A DNA stretch of 64,000 nucleotides from Clostridia bacterium (GCA_900755895.1 CAAEIG010000173.1:110337-174336); one strand, 5' to 3'. Counted from the first letter of the stretch, positions 41,972 to 50,834 are shown. Numbers and translations: made by a program. Notes: a model not told the origin generated them from the sequence alone.

Positions 41972-42799
41972 GCTTTTACGATATTCCCGCGGTGTGAGTC
42001 CGTATTTCAATTTAAACACAGAAGAGAAATAATTGCTGCTGCTATAACCTAAAAACAGAGCAATCTCTGTAATACTTATGCTGCTGTTGGCTAAGTACCA
42101 TTTCGCTTCATTAAGCCGCAGATTGTCGATAAACTCGGGTAAGCTCTTACCCGAGTTTTTCAAAAACAGATGACTTAACGTGGACACACTATAGTTAAAC
42201 TCCTCGCTCAACTGTTTCATCGTAATGCGGCTGTGACAATTCTCTGTCACAAAATGCAAAATCTTATGGTAGAGCTGATCTTCCCTGCTTGTGTCCTCCT
42301 GCTGCTTTAAAAAGTACGCCTCCAGCATGAACGTCAACGGCTCTATCACGGCGTCTACAAGCTCCTTTTCCGGCACGTCATCCTTAAGGTGTTTTTCCGT
42401 CAGACTTGCAATCTCAGTCTCCGGCAACGCATTTTTTACAGCAAACTTTCTGCTTTTCTCCGGGGTTAGGGCGCTTTTGTATCCGCTTACCGAAACAAAG
42501 CATGTCACTTCGTCCTTCACTTGAACCGGATAGACAAATTCTCCAACACCCGCGTAGCAGCATCCGAAAAAAGAACCCTTTTTGGCCGCTTCAAGCACCT
42601 TCGCCTGTTTGCAAACACATTCCGTCCACTTTCCATAGACATTTTTCACGTAGTGACAATATGGATTTTGATGGTAATTGTACTCTGCAAATTGACTGTT
42701 GCTGATATACCCACCATGCAGAGTTACTGTCAATCCGGTGCTTTTCAAATATTCAATGTATGCGATAATCGTCTTTGAATGGATAGTCGTTTTTCTCAC
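41954..42799 (-). CDS. PocR-domain AraC-family transcriptional regulator
   Basis: 281 residues. Residues ~10-130 form a PocR-type ligand-binding domain with conserved Cys/Phe/His pattern (NPYCHYVKNVYGKWTECVCK, GSFFGCCYAGVGEFVYPV). The C-terminal ~100 residues carry the AraC DNA-binding domain (ITMKQLSEEFNYSVSTLSHLF, FLGYSSSNYFSSVFKLKYG described in part). PocR domains sense small molecules, often in propanediol or sugar use. It is convergent with the FAD oxidoreductase and probably controls it. Start GTG at 42799 has only a weak ribosome-binding site, so the start is uncertain. Confidence 0.85.
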   Translation of the reverse strand: MRKTTIHSKTIIAYIEYLKSTGLTVTLHGGYISNSQFAEYNYHQNPYCHYVKNVYGKWTECVCKQAKVLEAAKKGSFFGCCYAGVGEFVYPVQVKDEVTCFVSVSGYKSALTPEKSRKFAVKNALPETEIASLTEKHLKDDVPEKELVDAVIEPLTFMLEAYFLKQQEDTSREDQLYHKILHFVTENCHSRITMKQLSEEFNYSVSTLSHLFLKNSGKSLPEFIDNLRLNEAKWYLANSSISITEIALFLGYSSSNYFSSVFKLKYGLTPREYRKSSQNLK

Positions 42800-42857
42800 C
42801 CTTGCACGAAGTCATAATTTTTAAGCCTAAAAAACTCTCTTAGTTAAGTTTGCGTTT

Positions 42858-42885
42858 ATTATACTCGGTCTATGGAAATTGTCAA
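42858..42885 (-). promoter_or_regulatory. Promoter of PocR-AraC gene
   Basis: Minus-strand -35 TTGACA (42880-42885), 16-bp spacer, -10 TATAAT (42858-42863): both hexamers are perfect consensus. Confidence 0.75.
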
Positions 42886-42923
42886 GGTAAAGTACCTTAC
42901 TTGTATTTCTGCATGCTGCATGG

Positions 42924-42965
42924 AAAAGGCCGCACACCCGATCAGGGAATGTGCGGCCTTTCTTT
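42924..42965. terminator. Terminator downstream of MIF gene
   Basis: AAAGGCCGCACA/TGTGCGGCCTTT, a perfect 12-bp stem with a 13-base loop and flanking A/T runs. Confidence 0.85.
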
Positions 42966-43049
42966 CGTTCTATGTGTGCCATTAGCGCTTGGCCTAGTGA
43001 AGCTCCATGAGTTGATCTTCTCGAGGCCTTGTCCGTGTGGCGTTTGTTC

Positions 43050-43397
43050 TTACAGGTTGGTGCCCTTCCAGCCCCAATCGGTCACGGCAATATATCGGAC
43101 ATACATGTCCGAGGGAGCCACGCCAAGCTGACTCTGGAAAAGGGCGTACATATCCTCGGTCATAGCCTGGGCCCCTGCTTTGTCAATGGAGCCGCCAAAG
43201 GTTTTCACTTCCACCATGGCCAGGGGCTTATCGTTTTTTCCGCCAAACCACAGCTGGCACTTGTCCTCCAGGCACACCATCAAGGAAGGTTCCGTCTTTC
43301 CCGGCAGATGGGTAATGCTCTTCCCCAGGCCGTTTTTCAGCGCCTCGGCAGCTTCCGGGGCAACTTCCACATTGGTCTTAATCTGAATAAATGGCAT
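43050..43397 (-). CDS. MIF/tautomerase-superfamily protein
   Basis: 115 residues of the macrophage migration inhibitory factor family. MPFIQIKTNVEV leaves the catalytic Pro1 after Met removal; Lys near residue 33 (LPGKTEPSLMV), LVQ-like core and a C-terminal MYVRYIAVTDWGWKGTNL follow the trimeric MIF fold. Bacterial members tautomerise phenylpyruvate-like compounds; the physiological role is unclear. ATG behind GAGGAGG. Confidence 0.85.
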   Translation of the reverse strand: MPFIQIKTNVEVAPEAAEALKNGLGKSITHLPGKTEPSLMVCLEDKCQLWFGGKNDKPLAMVEVKTFGGSIDKAGAQAMTEDMYALFQSQLGVAPSDMYVRYIAVTDWGWKGTNL

Positions 43398-43432
43398 TTC
43401 AATATTCCTCCTCTCCGGATAAACCGGATTGA

Positions 43433-44212
43433 TTACACAGCGGGTGGGATCTCCCCTACTCCGTTCAACACCAAACGGGGACGGTAGGGGAACCGCTCCA
43501 TCTCACTTTTGGTGGTAACACCGGACAACACCAGAAGCGTATCCAAGCCAGTCTCAATGCCTGCCACAATGTCGGTGTCCATTCGGTCACCGATAATGGC
43601 TGCCTCTTGAGAATGAACGCCCAGCAGCCGCAGGCCCGTCCGCATCATCAAGGGATTGGGCTTGCCAATAAAGTATGCGCTCTGGCCCGTGGTCATCTCA
43701 ATGGGTGCAATCAACGCCCGGCAGGCGGGAACAATGCCCTCCTCCGTGGGACCGGTCAGGTCGGAGTTGCTGCCGATGAGGCGTGCTCCCTTCTGCACCA
43801 AGTGCACCGCCTTACAGATGGAGTCGTAGGTATAGTTGGATGACTCACCAATGACAACGTAGTCCGGGTTGACATCACTCAAGGTGATCCCCTTGTCATA
43901 GAGGGCGTTGTACAAACCAGGGTCACCAATGACGTAAGCCTTGGCGCCGGGCTGCTGAGAAGCGATGAAATCCGCCGTGGCCAGAGCACTGGTATAGAAG
44001 TGCTTTTCATCCACTTCCAGGCCCATGCGCGCCAACTTATCCTGAAGCTCTCGCGGTGTCTTACAGCTGCTGTTGGTCAAAAACAAAAATCGTTTATTCT
44101 CACGGTACAGCCACTCCACAAACTCCTTTACTCCGGGAAGCAGCCGGTTGCCGTGGTAGATCACGCCGTCCATATCGCAGATATAGCCCAGCTTTGCGCG
44201 AAATTGATCCAT
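43433..44212 (-). CDS. HAD-IIA phosphatase (NagD/AraL-like)
   Basis: 259 residues. Motif I YICDMDGVIYHGN (catalytic Asp pair), cap segment FLTNSSCKTPRELQDKL, motif IV region AAIIGDRMDTDIVAGIETGLDTLLVLSG (quoted in part). Subfamily IIA enzymes hydrolyse sugar phosphates, nucleotides or PLP. It lies 35 bp upstream of the MIF gene on the same strand. Confidence 0.9.
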   Translation of the reverse strand: MDQFRAKLGYICDMDGVIYHGNRLLPGVKEFVEWLYRENKRFLFLTNSSCKTPRELQDKLARMGLEVDEKHFYTSALATADFIASQQPGAKAYVIGDPGLYNALYDKGITLSDVNPDYVVIGESSNYTYDSICKAVHLVQKGARLIGSNSDLTGPTEEGIVPACRALIAPIEMTTGQSAYFIGKPNPLMMRTGLRLLGVHSQEAAIIGDRMDTDIVAGIETGLDTLLVLSGVTTKSEMERFPYRPRLVLNGVGEIPPAV

Positions 44213-44316
44213 ATCTCCACTCCCTTATCCGGCGAAATCGCCGCACTTTCCGTCGAAATCGACTTTATCATTGTACCTTGTTTACTCAGTGAAATCAAGG
44301 GGCAAGCACCGAACGG

Positions 44317-44345
44317 TTGCTTTTTCTCCGTCCTTTGGCTAAAAT
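44317..44345 (+). promoter_or_regulatory. Promoter of DUF4317 gene
   Basis: -35 TTGCTT (44317-44322), 17-bp spacer, -10 TAAAAT (44340-44345). Confidence 0.65.
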
Positions 44346-44378
44346 AGAGAGACAATCTTTCACAAGTGAGGTGCCTGC

Positions 44379-45539
44379 ATGAATACAAAGGAAGTTTCTG
44401 AACTGCGCCGCAGGTGGCAGCTGGATAAAAACGCAGTCAAACGCATTTATGGCTGTTTTGTCAACGAGCGAAAAGAGATCGTTGCTGACTTGGACGAGCC
44501 CCTGGGCACCATGCCCCAGGAAGAGGCTGAGGAGTATTTCTCCCTGCTGAAAAAAACCCTTTCCGGCAAGCTGGGGAAAAACCTGATCGACTTGGTATTC
44601 TCCACGGAACAGGTGGTGGACAGCGAAGAGCATAAGCTGCTTTCCACACTGCGTTCCTCCGGTCTAAAGGACGGGGATGCGCGTAAAGCATTTTATCAAA
44701 AGGCTGTGGATAGCCTGGAGTTCGATGGAAGTTATCTTCTGCTTTTGGCCCACGATACCTATGACGTTCCCTCCCGCAGTAAGGACGACGCATCTCTGGA
44801 GGACGGAGAGAACGTATTCTCCTACATTCTGTGCGCAGTATGCCCTGTGAAAGAGGGCAAGCGTGGATTGGGCTACTACGCCGGAGACAATGAGTTCCAC
44901 AGCTTTGCACCGAAAACAGTGGCCTCCCCAGAGTGCGGTTTTCTCTTCCCCGCTTTTGACGACCGGGCCGCCAACCTTTACAACGCTCTATTCTACTGCC
45001 GTAAAGCTGGTGAGCTTCCCGAAGCCTTCTTGGGCAGCGTGTTCCATACGGAAATACCCATGTCAGCCCAAGAGCAAAAGGAATCCTTCCATGAGGCCCT
45101 GGCTGAGGCACTGGGCACCGACTGTAGCATGGATGTGGCTCAGGCAATTCACAGTCAGCTCTCCGAGCTCATTGAGGACCACAAACAGAGGAAGGACCCC
45201 GAACCCTTGAAGGTCACCGCTAAGGACATCACCCGCATTCTGGAGGACTGTCAAGTTCCTCAGGAGCAGGTCACGGCTTTTCAGGAGCTTTGCGGAGAAC
45301 ACTTTGGCGAAGGCGCAGCCATGGATCCTGCCAATCTGATTGACCCTGGAAAAGTGGAAATCAAAACCCCTCAGGTGTCCGTGACCGTGGAGCCGGAATG
45401 CTCCTATCTGGTGGAAAGCCGGATCATCGACGGACAGAAATATCTGCTTATTCCCGCCGGAGAAGGCGTGGAGTTCAATGGTCTAGCCGTGCGCATTCCC
45501 CATGAGAATCAAACGGAACTCTCTGAAAACAACACTTGA
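44379..45539 (+). CDS. DUF4317 domain protein
   Basis: 386 residues, soluble, starting MNTKEVSELRRRWQLDKNAV with GCFVNERKEIVADLDEPLG following, which is characteristic of the clostridial DUF4317 family. There is no recognisable catalytic motif, signal peptide or membrane segment. Monocistronic between its own promoter and terminator; function unknown. Confidence 0.8.
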   Translation: MNTKEVSELRRRWQLDKNAVKRIYGCFVNERKEIVADLDEPLGTMPQEEAEEYFSLLKKTLSGKLGKNLIDLVFSTEQVVDSEEHKLLSTLRSSGLKDGDARKAFYQKAVDSLEFDGSYLLLLAHDTYDVPSRSKDDASLEDGENVFSYILCAVCPVKEGKRGLGYYAGDNEFHSFAPKTVASPECGFLFPAFDDRAANLYNALFYCRKAGELPEAFLGSVFHTEIPMSAQEQKESFHEALAEALGTDCSMDVAQAIHSQLSELIEDHKQRKDPEPLKVTAKDITRILEDCQVPQEQVTAFQELCGEHFGEGAAMDPANLIDPGKVEIKTPQVSVTVEPECSYLVESRIIDGQKYLLIPAGEGVEFNGLAVRIPHENQTELSENNT

Positions 45540-45547
45540 CTTTCGAT

Positions 45548-45579
45548 AAAAAACCCCGGACAAAATTGTCCGGGGTTTT
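45548..45579. terminator. Bidirectional terminator DUF4317 / ispDF
   Basis: CCCCGGACAA/TTGTCCGGGG, 10-bp perfect stem with AAAA and TTTT flanks. Confidence 0.9.
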
Positions 45580-45589
45580 GCCGTTTGAT

Positions 45590-46756
45590 TCAGTTTTCCA
45601 ACAGGCACACAGCTGTGGCGGCAATGCCTTCCCCACTGCCGGTAAATCCAAGGCCCTCCTCCGTGGTGGCCTTGACACTGACAGCACTGCCGGGAATTCC
45701 ACAGGCCTTTGCCAGATTTTCCCGCATCTGGGGAATCCATGGCGCCAGCTTGGGCTTTTGAGCAATCACCGTGGCATCCACATTGCCAATAGCATAGCCT
45801 TTCTCCCGCAGCAGAATACACACCTGCTCCAGCAGCACCAGGCTATCCGCCCCTTCGTACTTGGGGTCGTTGTCCGGAAAAAGCTTTCCGATATCGCCCA
45901 AGGCCGCGGCGCCTAACAGAGCATCGGCAATGGCGTGAGCCAGCACATCCGCGTCAGAGTGACCCAACAAGCCCTTTTCAAAGGGAATCTCCACTCCTCC
46001 GAGAATCAACTTCCGGTCCTCCACTAACTTGTGCACGTCATACCCGGATCCAATGCGCACGGTCTTTTGCTCCTTTCCCAAATACGCCCGGGCCGCCAGA
46101 CGGTCCTCCGGGGTGGTAAGCTTCAAGTTTCTGTAATCGCCGGGAGTCATCTTCACACGGCCTCCCGCTGCTTCTATGAGCTGGCAATCATCGGTGTAAG
46201 CCATTTCCGAGGACCTGGCTTTGCTCACAGCATATAGGTACATTTCGCGCTCAAAAGCTTGAGGTGTTTGTACCGCCACCAACTTATCCCGGGGCGGTGT
46301 GGACTCCACATAGCCCTGGCCATCGGTGAGCTTGCAGGTGTCCTTCACCGGAACTGCCACCGCTGCCGCTCCGCATTCCATGGTGTCTTCGCACAGGGCG
46401 TCCACCATTTCCTCAGTGACAAAAGGACGTGCTCCGTCGTGGATCAACACGTATCCCAGTTCCTCGGGCAATGCTTCCACCCCGGCGAGTACGGAATCCT
46501 GACGCTCCTGCCCTCCAGGAACCACTGCCACAGGCTTGTTTGTCTTGCCCTTTAATAGGGCCTCCACCTGGGGCATATCCTCCGCCCGACAGGCTACCGC
46601 CAGACCACCCACCCAAGGGGATGCGGCCAACACCTCAAAGGAATGGAGCAGCACCGGTTTGCCGCCCAAATTCTCCAGCACTTTGGAGTTTTTTCCTCCC
46701 ATCCGGCTGGAGGTCCCGGCGGCTACGATCACCGCGCCAAAACGACCAGGTTCCAC
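45590..46756 (-). CDS. ispDF: Bifunctional IspD-IspF (MEP pathway)
   Basis: 388 residues, GTG start. Residues ~1-228: 2-C-methyl-D-erythritol 4-phosphate cytidylyltransferase (AVIVAAGTSSRMGG, VLIHDGARPFVTEEM, TPQAFERE). Residues ~232-388: MEcPP synthase IspF (GSGYDVHKLVEDRKLILGG, LLGHSDADVLAHAIADALLG with Zn Asp/His, SVKATTEEGLGFTG). The enzyme carries out steps 3 and 5 of isoprenoid synthesis; IspE, the intervening step, is elsewhere. Fusion is known in epsilon/alpha-proteobacteria and some clostridia. Confidence 0.95.
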   Translation of the reverse strand: MEPGRFGAVIVAAGTSSRMGGKNSKVLENLGGKPVLLHSFEVLAASPWVGGLAVACRAEDMPQVEALLKGKTNKPVAVVPGGQERQDSVLAGVEALPEELGYVLIHDGARPFVTEEMVDALCEDTMECGAAAVAVPVKDTCKLTDGQGYVESTPPRDKLVAVQTPQAFEREMYLYAVSKARSSEMAYTDDCQLIEAAGGRVKMTPGDYRNLKLTTPEDRLAARAYLGKEQKTVRIGSGYDVHKLVEDRKLILGGVEIPFEKGLLGHSDADVLAHAIADALLGAAALGDIGKLFPDNDPKYEGADSLVLLEQVCILLREKGYAIGNVDATVIAQKPKLAPWIPQMRENLAKACGIPGSAVSVKATTEEGLGFTGSGEGIAATAVCLLEN

Positions 46757-46779
46757 AGTGTCCTCTCCTTCCAGTACGC

Positions 46780-48192
46780 TTACGCCTTCTCCAGGGGGAA
46801 GCTGAAAAATTCCACAGCGTTGTTATAGCAGATGCCTCTGACCATCTTTTCCAAAGCCTTCCAGTCTGCGGGGTATTCGCCGTTCTCCACCCAAGTGCCC
46901 AGAAGCTCACAGAGGATCCGGCGGAAATACTCGTGACGGGGATAGGACAGGAAGCTGCGGGAATCGGTGAGCATGCCGATAAAGTTCCCCAGCAGGCCAC
47001 CATTGGCAAAGGCAGTCAGCTGCTTTATCATGCCAGCCTTGTGATCGTTGAACCACCAGGCGGAGCCTTGCTGGATCCGGCCCAAAGGCGTGCCGTCCTG
47101 GAAGCAGCCAATCACAGAGTTCAAGCCTTCATCGTCATTGGGATTCAGGCTATACAGCACCATCCGGGGAAGCGCGTCCTGAGATACCAACAGATTCAAG
47201 AACGCCGCAACCTCCAAAGAGGGAGTCCCCTGGAGCACAGCATCAAAGCCGGTATCTCTGCCCAGCTTTTCAAACATCTTTGTATTGTTGTTCCGGCGGC
47301 AGCCATAATGCAGCTGCATCACCCAGCCCATGTGCTTATACTCCCCGGCCACAAACGTCAAAAAGCCCGTCTGGAAAGCAGCCAACTCCTCGTCGGTGAG
47401 AGTCTCCTCTTCCATGCGCTTTTGGAAGATCCGCTCCAGCTCCTCGTCTGAGGCGGGCTGGCACACAGCCGCAGTGACACCGTGATCGCTTGCCCGGCAG
47501 CCCATTTCATCAAAGAAGGCCATCCGGGATTTCAACGCCGCTTTCAAGTCTGAAAAGGTTTTGATCTCCACACCAGCAGCCTTGCCCAGCTTTTCCAGGT
47601 ACTGGAGGTATTCCGGACGCTCCAAGCTCATGGCACTGTCAGGACGCCAAGCGGGAAGCACCTTCACCGGGAAGGTCTCATCCTCCTGGAGAAGCTTGTG
47701 CCATTCCAGAGAATCTGCGGGATCATCGGTGGTACACACCAGGGTGACGCCGGAATTCTTCACCAGATTTCGGGCGCTCATGGCAGGAGTGGCAAGCTTT
47801 GCATTGCACAGATTCCACACCTCTTCTGCAGTGTCACCGTTTAAGACGCCGTCATAGTCGAAGTAGCGGCGCAGCTCCAAATGGCTCCAGTGATAGAGAG
47901 GATTTCCAATAGCCAGCTCCAATGTTTCAGCCCACTTCTGGAACTTCTCCCGGTCGGGAGCATCCCCGGTGATGTAACGTTCATCCACACCATTGGCACG
48001 CATCAGACGCCACTTGTAGTGGTCGCCGCCCAGCCAAACCTGGGTGATGTTTTCAAACTGCCGGTCCTGGGCGATCTCCTTGGGATCAATGTGGCAGTGA
48101 TAGTCCAGGATAGGCATGGATTTCGCGATCTCATACAGTTTGCGGGCAGTGGGAGTGGTCAGAAGAAAATCTTCGTCAAGAAATGCTTTCAT
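46780..48192 (-). CDS. uxaC: Glucuronate isomerase
   Basis: 470-residue uronate isomerase (D-glucuronate to D-fructuronate, D-galacturonate to D-tagaturonate). Signatures: N-terminal FLLTTPTARKLYEIA, metal-binding LDYHCHIDPKEIAQD, VCTTDDPADSLEWH, LHYGCRRNNNTKMFEKLG, LYSLNPNDDEGL and FIGMLTDSRSFLSYPRHEYF (quoted in pieces). Monocistronic start with a strong promoter and a palindromic operator; other uronate genes are not adjacent. Confidence 0.96.
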   Translation of the reverse strand: MKAFLDEDFLLTTPTARKLYEIAKSMPILDYHCHIDPKEIAQDRQFENITQVWLGGDHYKWRLMRANGVDERYITGDAPDREKFQKWAETLELAIGNPLYHWSHLELRRYFDYDGVLNGDTAEEVWNLCNAKLATPAMSARNLVKNSGVTLVCTTDDPADSLEWHKLLQEDETFPVKVLPAWRPDSAMSLERPEYLQYLEKLGKAAGVEIKTFSDLKAALKSRMAFFDEMGCRASDHGVTAAVCQPASDEELERIFQKRMEEETLTDEELAAFQTGFLTFVAGEYKHMGWVMQLHYGCRRNNNTKMFEKLGRDTGFDAVLQGTPSLEVAAFLNLLVSQDALPRMVLYSLNPNDDEGLNSVIGCFQDGTPLGRIQQGSAWWFNDHKAGMIKQLTAFANGGLLGNFIGMLTDSRSFLSYPRHEYFRRILCELLGTWVENGEYPADWKALEKMVRGICYNNAVEFFSFPLEKA

Positions 48193-48210
48193 ACTACAAC
48201 AGCCTCCTAA

Positions 48211-48228
48211 AATGAGATTAATTTCATT
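48211..48228. promoter_or_regulatory. Palindromic operator candidate for uxaC
   Basis: AATGAGATTAATTTCATT: 18 bp, palindromic except for one pair. It overlaps the -10 end and transcription start of uxaC, a classic repressor position. Regulator unknown (GntR or LacI family expected for uronates). Confidence 0.45.
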
Positions 48229-48254
48229 ATAGTAGATGGAAAGTGACGCGTCAA
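48226..48254 (-). promoter_or_regulatory. Promoter of uxaC
   Basis: Minus-strand -35 TTGACG (48249-48254), 17-bp spacer, -10 TATAAT (48226-48231), followed by an approximately 30-nt leader with AGGAGG. Confidence 0.8.
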
Positions 48255-48318
48255 CGCCTTAGAACGCAATTTACCGGAGTGAAAGTCGCTCGCTTTTTCT
48301 CCCTAGAACCGCCCCGCT

Positions 48319-49239
48319 TCATTCCGATTTGCAGGATTCCCCAGGAAAACTTTGGTTCAACAGTCGGTAAAATGCTCCCTGGGGCAAAATGTCAGGCCCA
48401 CCGTCTCTACCGGGCAGGACCGTCTCCCCAGGAGCAGGAATGGCCACATAAGCGGTCCGAGCGGTGACTTCCTTGCCAACTTTGCCCCCGGCACGAAGCA
48501 CTGCCTCCCGATTTTCCTGAGAGGCCAGACTTCCGGTGAGCACCACCTCTTTGCGGTAAAAAGGATGGCTGGGAATCCCGGGATACTTGGGAGCCGGGGA
48601 CTTTTTCTTTTTGTCAAAGGAGCGGACAAAATCCTCCTCCGTGCCCCGGCTTAGAGCCAAAGTCCGCAGCTTCTCATAACAGCCATAGGTGATCCAGCAG
48701 TCCTGCAAAGCCCGGTGGGCTCCCTCATAGGGCACCTGCAGGGCGGCAGCTACATCGCCCAACCGATGGTGAGGAAGTTCCGGCAACAGCTTGCGGGCAA
48801 TGCGCAGATGATCCAAGGAATCGTTGCCCAAGGGCCGCCTTAGGTATTTGCGAAAAGAATCGTAGAGAAAGGCAATGTCAAACCCCACGTTGTGGCCCAG
48901 CAGCAGATCGTTCTCTAGAAATTCCTCCACTTGGGGAAGCGCGTCCTCCGGCAAGGGGGCATCCTCCAGCATCTCGTCGGTGATCCCAGTAAGCCCTTGA
49001 ATAAAATCATCCACATAGCCCTCGGTCCACTCACCGTTTTTCTGCACCTCCCGCCAGGGAGGCCGGATCAGCGTGGAGAACTCCTCAGTCACCTGCCCGC
49101 CTCGCACACGCAAGGCGGACACTTCAATCAAACTGCAGCTTTCGCTGGAAAGCCCTGTGGTCTCCGTATCCACCACCGTGTAATCCCGGGGCAAACACAT
49201 GCGGCTTTCTCCCTTACCGGGTCGCTCCACCTTCGACAT
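48319..49239 (-). CDS. DEDD exonuclease (DNA Pol III epsilon-like) with C-terminal BRCT domain
   Basis: 306 residues. Exonuclease motifs: YTVVDTETTGLSSE (Exo I), LLGHNVGFDIAFLYDSF (Exo II), HRALQDCWITYGCYE (Exo III; HxxxxD). The C-terminal region from ~205 (HPFYRKEVVLTGSL, LRAGGKVGKEVTARTAYVA) is a BRCT domain as in many firmicute 3'-5' exonuclease proteins. Probably DNA proofreading or repair. ATG at 49239 follows GAGAGGAG; ATG 49200 is an alternative. Confidence 0.9.
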   Translation of the reverse strand: MSKVERPGKGESRMCLPRDYTVVDTETTGLSSESCSLIEVSALRVRGGQVTEEFSTLIRPPWREVQKNGEWTEGYVDDFIQGLTGITDEMLEDAPLPEDALPQVEEFLENDLLLGHNVGFDIAFLYDSFRKYLRRPLGNDSLDHLRIARKLLPELPHHRLGDVAAALQVPYEGAHRALQDCWITYGCYEKLRTLALSRGTEEDFVRSFDKKKKSPAPKYPGIPSHPFYRKEVVLTGSLASQENREAVLRAGGKVGKEVTARTAYVAIPAPGETVLPGRDGGPDILPQGAFYRLLNQSFPGESCKSE

Positions 49240-49369
49240 GTTCCCACTCCTCTCGCCTTTTGTCTATATTTTACCCCCTTCCCCTCCCTGACGCAAGGCA
49301 CAAAAAAGCGCCCGCATCACAGCGGACGCTTCACTCTTTTGCTTTCGGGTTTGGAGGCTGTGAGTGCAA

Positions 49370-49795
49370 TCAGCCAGCCAATGTTTTCCCCAAGTCACGG
49401 CAGGCGGCTTCTGCTTCTTCGTCCGGCGCTTCCTGGCAGATCACTCCCGGCCCAATCAGGTCCGCCCCATCGCTTCGGCATGTGTCCTCCCAGGTGCGCA
49501 TCCACTCTCCATCGCCCCAGCCGTAAGATCCAAAGAGTCCAATCTTTTTCCCTGCCAGCTTCCCCTCACAAGAGGAGAACATCGGTTCAAATTCCGTCTC
49601 CTCCAGCTGCTCCGCCCCCATGGAAGGGCAGCCAAAGGCAACTGCATCATAGGCATCCAGGCGGTCAGGTCCAAATTCTCCAGCTGTGAACAAATCTGTC
49701 TCTGCACCGGCTTCTTTGGCGCCTGCTGCCACCAGAGACGCCATTGTCTCTGTGTTTCCCGTACCGCTCCAATACACAACTGCAATCTTGCTCAT
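49370..49795 (-). CDS. Short-chain flavodoxin
   Basis: 141 residues. FMN phosphate loop VVYWSGTGNTETMASLVA, 50s loop AFGCPSMGAEQLEETEFEP and 90s loop GLFGSYGWGDGEWM are canonical. Flavodoxin replaces ferredoxin as electron carrier when iron is scarce. It is the last gene of the operon DUF2325-DUF3793-flavodoxin, 40 bp after DUF3793, behind paired operators. Confidence 0.95.
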   Translation of the reverse strand: MSKIAVVYWSGTGNTETMASLVAAGAKEAGAETDLFTAGEFGPDRLDAYDAVAFGCPSMGAEQLEETEFEPMFSSCEGKLAGKKIGLFGSYGWGDGEWMRTWEDTCRSDGADLIGPGVICQEAPDEEAEAACRDLGKTLAG

Positions 49796-49835
49796 GGTTC
49801 TTTACTTCCTTTCTGGAAAGATATTGGTCAAGAGG

Positions 49836-50393
49836 TCACGCTGCCACCGTCAACTGCAAAACACTCCGCCCCTGATGGTACAAGCGGGTATAGATTCTGC
49901 GGCATTTGTCTATTTGCGCAAAACGCTTGCGGGCTTCCAACTCATTGCAATAGACCTTCCAGCAGCCGCAGCATTTGCAATTTTTGCCCCCATTGCGGAT
50001 GAAGCCCTCCACATCCCCTAGAGGATACCCCAGAAAGATACCGATCTCGTGGGGAAAGCCCGTGCCCTGCGCCAAGCGATGCTGAAGACGTGCCACAGCT
50101 TCGGTGGTACCGAATTCACCATACCCGTACCCGGCGAGGAATTCTTTCACCCCTGGCTGCTGGATATCCCGCTGAAGCTGAGCTGGCCTGTACAAATACA
50201 GGAGCACCCTGCCCTCCTGACATCGCAACCCCTGCAGAAAAAGTCCCTTCTCATGCAGAAAATTATTCCACCAGCTAACTTGACTTTGCCAGTCGTCCAA
50301 CATTGGGACACAGAACAAACTGGCTGTTTTCAACCCAGCTAATGTGGGCGCTCCATACTCTATGAGGCTGCGCTCTAAAATCCTGCTGCTCAT
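49836..50393 (-). CDS. DUF3793 family protein
   Basis: 185 residues. SLIEYGAPTLAGLKTASLF at the N-terminus and IGIFLGYPLGDVEGFIRNGG in the second half are DUF3793 hallmarks, followed by NCKCCGCWKVYCNE, a four-Cys cluster that could bind metal. The family is found in clostridia beside feo genes and flavodoxins, so an iron-homeostasis role is suspected but unproven. Start ATG 50393 overlaps the DUF2325 stop by a few bases; an in-frame ATG at 50408 is possible. Confidence 0.85.
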   Translation of the reverse strand: MSSRILERSLIEYGAPTLAGLKTASLFCVPMLDDWQSQVSWWNNFLHEKGLFLQGLRCQEGRVLLYLYRPAQLQRDIQQPGVKEFLAGYGYGEFGTTEAVARLQHRLAQGTGFPHEIGIFLGYPLGDVEGFIRNGGKNCKCCGCWKVYCNELEARKRFAQIDKCRRIYTRLYHQGRSVLQLTVAA

Positions 50394-50395
50394 GA

Positions 50396-50677
50396 TCAGG
50401 ACGCCCATTCCGCCAAGGCAGCGCGAAGTGCTGTGGCGCTGCTGGTGTGTACTCTCGCCACAGGCACTTGATTCCTTTTTGCCTCTTGGGTGACGCTGAT
50501 CACCATTTTGTGGGAAACGGTGCTGATGAACAGGATCAACAAGTCCGGGCTGCCCAACTTCCGCTTGAGGGAACCGCTTTCTTTTGTGAACACCTTGGCT
50601 TTACAGCCATGCTCCCGGCAGATATCCTCATACTGACCGGCCATCCGCTCATTTCCTCCAACAATTACAACGCTCAT
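50396..50677 (-). CDS. DUF2325 family protein
   Basis: 93 residues. VVIVGGNERMAGQYEDICREHG and LLILFISTVSHKMVISVTQEA are typical of DUF2325, a small Rossmann-like family often near iron or redox genes. ATG behind AAAGGAG. First gene of the iron-type operon; its 5' leader (about 150 nt) holds two inverted repeats. Function unknown. Confidence 0.85.
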   Translation of the reverse strand: MSVVIVGGNERMAGQYEDICREHGCKAKVFTKESGSLKRKLGSPDLLILFISTVSHKMVISVTQEAKRNQVPVARVHTSSATALRAALAEWAS

Positions 50678-50750
50678 GAGTACGCTCCTTTACGCTGAAA
50701 CTCTTTTTCAATTTCGTCTGTGCTTTTTTGTAGTGAATTGCAAGATTTAA

Positions 50751-50766
50751 GTTAGCTGCAACTAAC
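50751..50766. promoter_or_regulatory. Operator-like inverted repeat 2
   Basis: GTTAGCTGCAACTAAC, 5-bp perfect arms (GTTAG/CTAAC) with 6-bp spacer, in the leader of the DUF2325 gene. Same half-sites and spacing as the repeat at 50812-50827. Confidence 0.55.
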
Positions 50767-50811
50767 GCTAGGCTTTTAAGAAACGCCACGAAACTGGAAC
50801 GCGGCGTGTAT

Positions 50812-50827
50812 GTTAGTTTTGACTAAC
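50812..50827. promoter_or_regulatory. Operator-like inverted repeat 1
   Basis: GTTAGTTTTGACTAAC with 6-bp perfect arms, positioned 7 bp downstream of the -10 box, over the transcription start. TTAG/CTAA half-sites are those of DtxR/IdeR boxes. An extra TAAC extends it to 50831. Confidence 0.6.
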
Positions 50828-50834
50828 TAACAAC

